Below the pieces are notes generated by a model. That model did not search any database. It saw nothing but the letters and a program-made list of their open reading frames with translations, and was not told where the DNA came from. A program made the position numbers and the translations under genes. From the NCBI GenBank assembly GCA_947372105.1, contig CANBSH010000020.1, forward strand, positions 1 through 37,844: a stretch of 37,844 nucleotides of DNA. The letters run 5' to 3'. Below, piece after piece: positions 34,348 to 37,844 of the stretch (position 1 is the first letter of the stretch; every line of letters starts with the position of its first letter). This DNA comes from Chitinophagaceae bacterium (lineage in GTDB: Bacteria; Bacteroidota; Bacteroidia; Chitinophagales; Chitinophagaceae).

Positions 34348-34394
34348 TCATTATAAAAAATGCCCCCGAATTACGGGGGCTTTTTTTATAATGA
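34348..34394. terminator. Long bidirectional terminator between convergent genes
   Basis: Arms 34348-34368 and 34374-34394 (21 bases each) pair with one T/T mismatch around AATTA. The core is GCCCCCG/CGGGGGC with A/T tracts on both sides, so it serves both the propeller gene and the DUF1343 gene. Confidence 0.85.
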
Positions 34395-34399
34395 TACCC

Positions 34400-35608
34400 T
34401 TACTCAAAATCCGGGTACATTAAATATTTTTTACGGGTATTCTTAAATTTTGTGAGTGCGGGTTCCCAGCTTTTACGAATATCAGCTTCGGATATCCCTA
34501 ATTTCAATTGTTCCATTAGGCTTGCATTTCCTGCTAACTTATTAAAAAAGTAAGCAGTGGGTTCTCCCGATTTTGGACGAATAAAAAATGAATCCTTTTG
34601 CGGAAAGCTTTGATACATTTCAATGATCAATGCTATATCTATCTTATTGTTAGGTGGATTTTTTTGTGTTAGATCCCAGCCAAAACATTCTTGTCCATAT
34701 AATTTTGAACTCATGGCACCTACTCTAGGAGCCGGAACAAAACTAAATGCTTGATTGCTAATAGAAGGATGACCTATATAAGCAAAAGCATGTTCGGTCC
34801 CGCGTCCTTCACTCATCACAGTGCCTTCTACTAAACAAGTAGTCGGATACCAATAAATGGAATTCATACTTGATAAATTTGGAGAAGGAGCCACATCAAT
34901 AGAGTACTTGCTTTTATGCGTATAATTTTTATTGGGTATAATGGTTAAGGACAATTGATTATTTCCATCCATCACTTTTAACCAATTTTCACCTTTTAAT
35001 AATTGTGCATATTCGCCCATGGTTAATCCGTACACTGTTGGAATGGCGTTTTTGCCTACACCGCTTGAGTAGGGTGCTTCTAATACAGGGCCATCTACAT
35101 AAAATCCATTTGGGTTAGGACGGTCCAAAATAACAAGTGGTTTATGATTGGCCATAGCCGCTTCCATATAGTATTGCAAGGAATTGATATAAGTATAAAA
35201 ACGAGTTCCTACATCTTGAATATCAAACAATAAAATGTCTACATCCATTAAGTCATTAGCGTCGGGCGCGTTTTTTTTACCATACAATGAAACAATTTTG
35301 ATACCCGTTTTAGCATCTATTTCATCAGATACTTTTTCTCCGGCATCCGCAGTGCCACGTAGTCCATGTTCGGGTGTGAATATTTTTTCAATGTGAATCC
35401 CTGCACTTATTAAAGTATCAATAAGGTGCTTTTTATTAACGGTTGCAGTTTGATTAGTAAACAAACCCACTGATTTTCCTTTTAATAAGGGAAAATATTT
35501 TTCAGTTTGGTAAGCGCCAGGTAAAATAGCTGTGTTTTTTTGAGCTATTACTTGTGTAAAAATCACCAGGCACGCAAGGGTGATAAAGAAGGCTTTTATT
35601 TTTTTCAT
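34400..35608 (-). CDS. namZ: DUF1343 protein, NamZ-like exo-beta-N-acetylmuramidase
   Basis: Exported protein of the DUF1343 family, whose characterised member NamZ (YbbC) removes non-reducing MurNAc from peptidoglycan fragments. The 402-aa product starts with a signal peptide (MKKIKAFFITLACLVIFTQV, cut near IAQ). Family segments are KSVGLFTNQTATVNKKHLID, FTPEHGLRGTADAGEKV, DIQDVGTRFYTYI, ILDRPNPNGFYVDGPVLE and VEGTVMSEGRGTEHAF. I use ATG 35608; the longer in-frame GTG at 35635 places polar residues before the signal peptide. It is 66 bp downstream of nadE on the same strand, so it may be co-transcribed. The muramidase activity is inferred from the family. Confidence 0.88.
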   Translation of the reverse strand: MKKIKAFFITLACLVIFTQVIAQKNTAILPGAYQTEKYFPLLKGKSVGLFTNQTATVNKKHLIDTLISAGIHIEKIFTPEHGLRGTADAGEKVSDEIDAKTGIKIVSLYGKKNAPDANDLMDVDILLFDIQDVGTRFYTYINSLQYYMEAAMANHKPLVILDRPNPNGFYVDGPVLEAPYSSGVGKNAIPTVYGLTMGEYAQLLKGENWLKVMDGNNQLSLTIIPNKNYTHKSKYSIDVAPSPNLSSMNSIYWYPTTCLVEGTVMSEGRGTEHAFAYIGHPSISNQAFSFVPAPRVGAMSSKLYGQECFGWDLTQKNPPNNKIDIALIIEMYQSFPQKDSFFIRPKSGEPTAYFFNKLAGNASLMEQLKLGISEADIRKSWEPALTKFKNTRKKYLMYPDFE

Positions 35609-35674
35609 ATGAATTTGTGTCGTTGTACTACACACAATTTAATATAAAATAGAAAGCGTTTGAAATATTTTTGA

Positions 35675-37357
35675 TTAACTCAAGTATTTACCAACAATAG
35701 GGACTCTTCGTCCTACCCCAAAGGCTTTGGGAGATATGCGTATGATGGGACAAAATTGATTGCGTTTATATTCATTTGCATTCACCATCTTTAAAGTTTT
35801 ATCAACTAGTGCTGCATCAAAACCTAGTGCTTTTATGACACTTGGATCGGATCTTCTTTCAATGTATTGATATAATATTTGATCCAAGGTTTCATAAGCA
35901 GGCAAACTGTCGCTGTCCTTTTGATCGGGTCTTAATTCGGCACTTGGTGCTTTATCAATAATATGCTGAGGAATGATTTCTTCATTTCTATTAATGTACT
36001 TGGCTAATTCGTACACTTGTAATTTGTAACAATCGCCTAACACACCCAATCCCCCTGCCATATCACCATATAATGTTCCGTATCCAGTAGCCAATTCGCT
36101 TTTGTTAGAAGTATTTAATAATACATACCCAAATTTATTCGCAATGGCCATTAAGATATTTCCTCTAGAACGACTTTGTATGTTTTCTTCTGCTAAAGAA
36201 AAGGGTAAGTCTTTGAATAAAGGCTGTAGCGTGTTTAAAAAACTTTCATACACTTCTTTTATAGGAATAGTAGTATGTGGATTATTTAAATTTTTACTTA
36301 ATTCAACTGCGTCATCCACAGAATGTTCGGTAGAATAAGGAGAAGGCATTAAAACAGCATGTACATTTTCTTTCCCTAATGCTTCGCAAGCAATCACTAA
36401 AGTCACTGCTGAATCAATTCCACCAGAAGAACCTAATATCGCTTTTGTAAAGCCCATTTTATTGAAATAGTCTTTCACACCTAGCGCTAATGCTTGATAT
36501 ACTTGATCAATATTTAAAGTAGGTATTAAATGATCCGGGTTCAATTCTTTATTAGGAACTCTTGCAGCAGGTTCTAGTATGGGTGCATTAATAGTACCAT
36601 CCTCATTGCATTCAAAAGTAGCCATAGCTGATTCAAACATAGGCAAGGCGCCACATAAGTTAGCATCTTTATCAAACACTAAAGAGCTGCCATCAAATAC
36701 AATCTCAGTTTGACTTCCAATAGCGTTGCAATAAAATAATGGTATCTTATATTTTAATACATTGGATTTAATAGTGGCTTTTCTGTCCTCATCATGCGTA
36801 TAGTCGAAAGGAGAAGCGCTTAGATTTAATAAAATATCTGGATGTTGATCCATCATTTTATCCATGGGACAAATACGATACAAAGGATTGTCGCCTAGGT
36901 TCCAAATATCTTCGCAAATAGTAATGGCTAATTTTTTTCCTTTAAAAGGAACTACTTTCCATTCGTCTGCAGGTTCAAAATATCGGTTTTCATCAAATAC
37001 GTCATAAGTAGGCAGTAAAGTTTTATGAATCTCAGCAACTATCTTTTTTTCATATAAAAAGAAAGCTGCGTTGTATAAATTTTTGCCTTTATGGTTAGGA
37101 TTGCGAGCAGGACTTCCAATCAACACTCCAATTGTGTCAGCTGCTTCTTTGATACGGTCAATGGATAAATAGCACTGATTGATAAAATCTTCAAACTCCA
37201 CAAAGTCACGAGCAGGATAACCACAAACGCTCATTTCACTGAATAAAATTAAATCGGATCCTTGCTTTTTGGCTTCTTCAATGGCACACAACATCTGTTG
37301 TGCGTTCTGTTCAAAATTCCCAATATGATAGTTTTGTTGTGCAATGCAAATCTTCAT
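35675..37357 (-). CDS. nadE: Glutamine-dependent NAD+ synthetase
   Basis: Last step of NAD synthesis: amidates nicotinic acid adenine dinucleotide with ATP, taking ammonia from glutamine. The 560-aa product fuses an N-terminal nitrilase-type glutaminase (triad Glu41, Lys112 and Cys148, in SEMSVCGYP, EIHKTLLPTYDVFDE and ITICEDIW) to a C-terminal synthetase with the PP-loop SGGIDS at 311-316, TSNKSELATGYGTLYGDMAGG and KAPSAELRPDQKDSDSLP. Start is ATG 37357. GACCTTTG at 37369-37362 on the minus strand, 4 bases before the ATG, is a near match to the -7 element. It is divergent from the gldB-like gene. Confidence 0.97.
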   Translation of the reverse strand: MKICIAQQNYHIGNFEQNAQQMLCAIEEAKKQGSDLILFSEMSVCGYPARDFVEFEDFINQCYLSIDRIKEAADTIGVLIGSPARNPNHKGKNLYNAAFFLYEKKIVAEIHKTLLPTYDVFDENRYFEPADEWKVVPFKGKKLAITICEDIWNLGDNPLYRICPMDKMMDQHPDILLNLSASPFDYTHDEDRKATIKSNVLKYKIPLFYCNAIGSQTEIVFDGSSLVFDKDANLCGALPMFESAMATFECNEDGTINAPILEPAARVPNKELNPDHLIPTLNIDQVYQALALGVKDYFNKMGFTKAILGSSGGIDSAVTLVIACEALGKENVHAVLMPSPYSTEHSVDDAVELSKNLNNPHTTIPIKEVYESFLNTLQPLFKDLPFSLAEENIQSRSRGNILMAIANKFGYVLLNTSNKSELATGYGTLYGDMAGGLGVLGDCYKLQVYELAKYINRNEEIIPQHIIDKAPSAELRPDQKDSDSLPAYETLDQILYQYIERRSDPSVIKALGFDAALVDKTLKMVNANEYKRNQFCPIIRISPKAFGVGRRVPIVGKYLS

Positions 37358-37402
37358 GGGACAAAGGTCGGTTTTTAACAGAAATAACCTTGCTTTTTTT
37401 AG

Positions 37403-37410
37403 TATTTTCG
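37403..37410 (+). promoter_or_regulatory. Predicted -7 promoter element of the gldB-like gene
   Basis: TATTTTCG, one change from TAnnTTTG, ends 3 bases before the ATG at 37414. Same spacing as at the ABC ATPase gene, so a leaderless transcript is predicted. Confidence 0.3.
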
Positions 37411-37413
37411 GTC

Positions 37414-37844
37414 ATGCGTTTGACTTCTTTTTGCTTTTTATTCCTCTTAATCAACTTAACAGCCTGTAAAAACAGCTATCAAAGCCCTGTTTATACTGCG
37501 CCTTCTTTTTCTTTGAAGGTAGAAAGAATTGATACTGCTTTATTTGAGATAGATAGATTGGACTTACAGCAAAACTGGGAAGCGGTACAAAAAAAGCATT
37601 CATTTATTAAAGAGGTGTTTCTTTCCAATATACTTTTGTTGGATTCCAATCAAGGGGGTAGAGAAGTATCAAATGAACTGTATTCATTTGTTAAGGCGTA
37701 TCAGCCTATTTATAAGGAAACAAAAAAAATGAATTTGGTGGCTATTGCCCAGCCACAATTACAACAATTGTTTACCTATTTTCATTATTATTTTCCTTCC
37801 TATCATTTACCTTCTACTTTAATTTATTTTATAGGACCCTTGGA
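37414..37844 (+). CDS. gldB: GldB-like gliding motility lipoprotein, 5' part, truncated by window edge
   Basis: I translated this by hand from ATG 37414; 143 codons are visible and the frame is open at the window end. It begins with a lipoprotein signal peptide (MRLTSFCFLFLLINLTAC, lipobox L-T-A-C with Cys18). Then come KVERIDTALFEIDRLDLQQN, a KHSFIKEVFLSNILLLD stretch and YFHYYFPSYHLPSTLIYF, which match the layout of GldB lipoproteins: a KxxRxDxxLF start, a W/K.FI..F block and a YFP.Y..P segment. GldB is an envelope lipoprotein needed for gliding in Flavobacterium and is present in many non-gliding Bacteroidota. Divergent from nadE. The assignment rests on pattern recognition of a partial sequence. 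Confidence 0.7.
   Translation, partial: MRLTSFCFLFLLINLTACKNSYQSPVYTAPSFSLKVERIDTALFEIDRLDLQQNWEAVQKKHSFIKEVFLSNILLLDSNQGGREVSNELYSFVKAYQPIYKETKKMNLVAIAQPQLQQLFTYFHYYFPSYHLPSTLIYFIGPL

Noticed and set aside
34348..34394. Possible attachment site or transposon end, because of the long palindrome
   Set aside because: It lies exactly between two convergent stop codons, has T tracts on both sides and no nearby recombinase or target duplication, so a bidirectional terminator explains it.

Overview
The window is a gene-dense, AT-rich chromosomal segment of a Bacteroidota bacterium. It is probably a member of the Chitinophagales/Chitinophagaceae type. The reasons are the mreB-mreC-mreD-PBP2 order, a GldB-like lipoprotein next to NAD synthetase, a GldA-like ATPase, a fused alpha/beta 2-oxoacid dehydrogenase E1, large Asp-box beta-propeller proteins, and upstream sequences carrying the Bacteroidota-type TAnnTTTG -7 element instead of Shine-Dalgarno sites. 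The placement below phylum is inference. No tRNA, rRNA, CRISPR array, insertion sequence, integrase or prophage gene was seen. No gap between genes exceeds 300 bases; the longest is 203 bp (19271-19473), which holds several hairpins.

Layout: 1-3129 (minus) is the rod-shape and cell-wall elongation cluster mreB, mreC, mreD and the start of PBP2, which runs off the left edge. 3239-4522 is purD (minus). 4602-6098 is a POT-family peptide transporter (plus), convergent with acs (6117-8054, minus). acs is divergent from an MHS-type MFS transporter and a two-helix small protein (8142-10046, plus). 10159-13453 (plus) holds a GldA-like ABC ATPase, enolase, a DivIC/FtsB-like division protein and endonuclease III. 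13560-15404 (minus) is a lone KorA-type 2-oxoacid:ferredoxin oxidoreductase alpha subunit. 15516-19270 (plus) holds a polysaccharide deacetylase, a Bax-inhibitor-1/YccA-like membrane protein and the fused E1. 19474-20631 (minus) is a secreted M19 dipeptidase and 20693-21757 (plus) is prfA. 21812-26477 (minus) is galE, a histidine kinase/response regulator pair, an MBL-fold hydrolase and pyrD. 26578-34330 (plus) is a thiolase and two tandem 1000-residue Asp-box propeller paralogues. 34400-37357 (minus) is a NamZ-like DUF1343 protein and nadE. The window closes with the 5' part of a gldB-like lipoprotein gene (plus).

Together the genes are mostly housekeeping: envelope growth and turnover (MreBCD, PBP2, DivIC, deacetylase, NamZ-like), peptide uptake and hydrolysis (POT transporter, M19 dipeptidase), acetate and 2-oxoacid metabolism (Acs, KorA, E1, thiolase), purine, pyrimidine and NAD synthesis, and one two-component system. 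I found no convincing undescribed multi-gene system. The more unusual signals are in the non-coding DNA: -7 promoter elements that almost touch start codons (predicted leaderless mRNAs), a terminator hairpin that ends exactly at the next gene's ATG and contains a possible promoter, short repeats that copy the last codons of genes into the downstream spacer, a 15-bp-period triple repeat plus an inverted repeat before the ABC gene, and very long imperfect palindromes at gene ends. Several genes also have a spurious in-frame TTG or GTG upstream of the real ATG; the starts given here take this into account.
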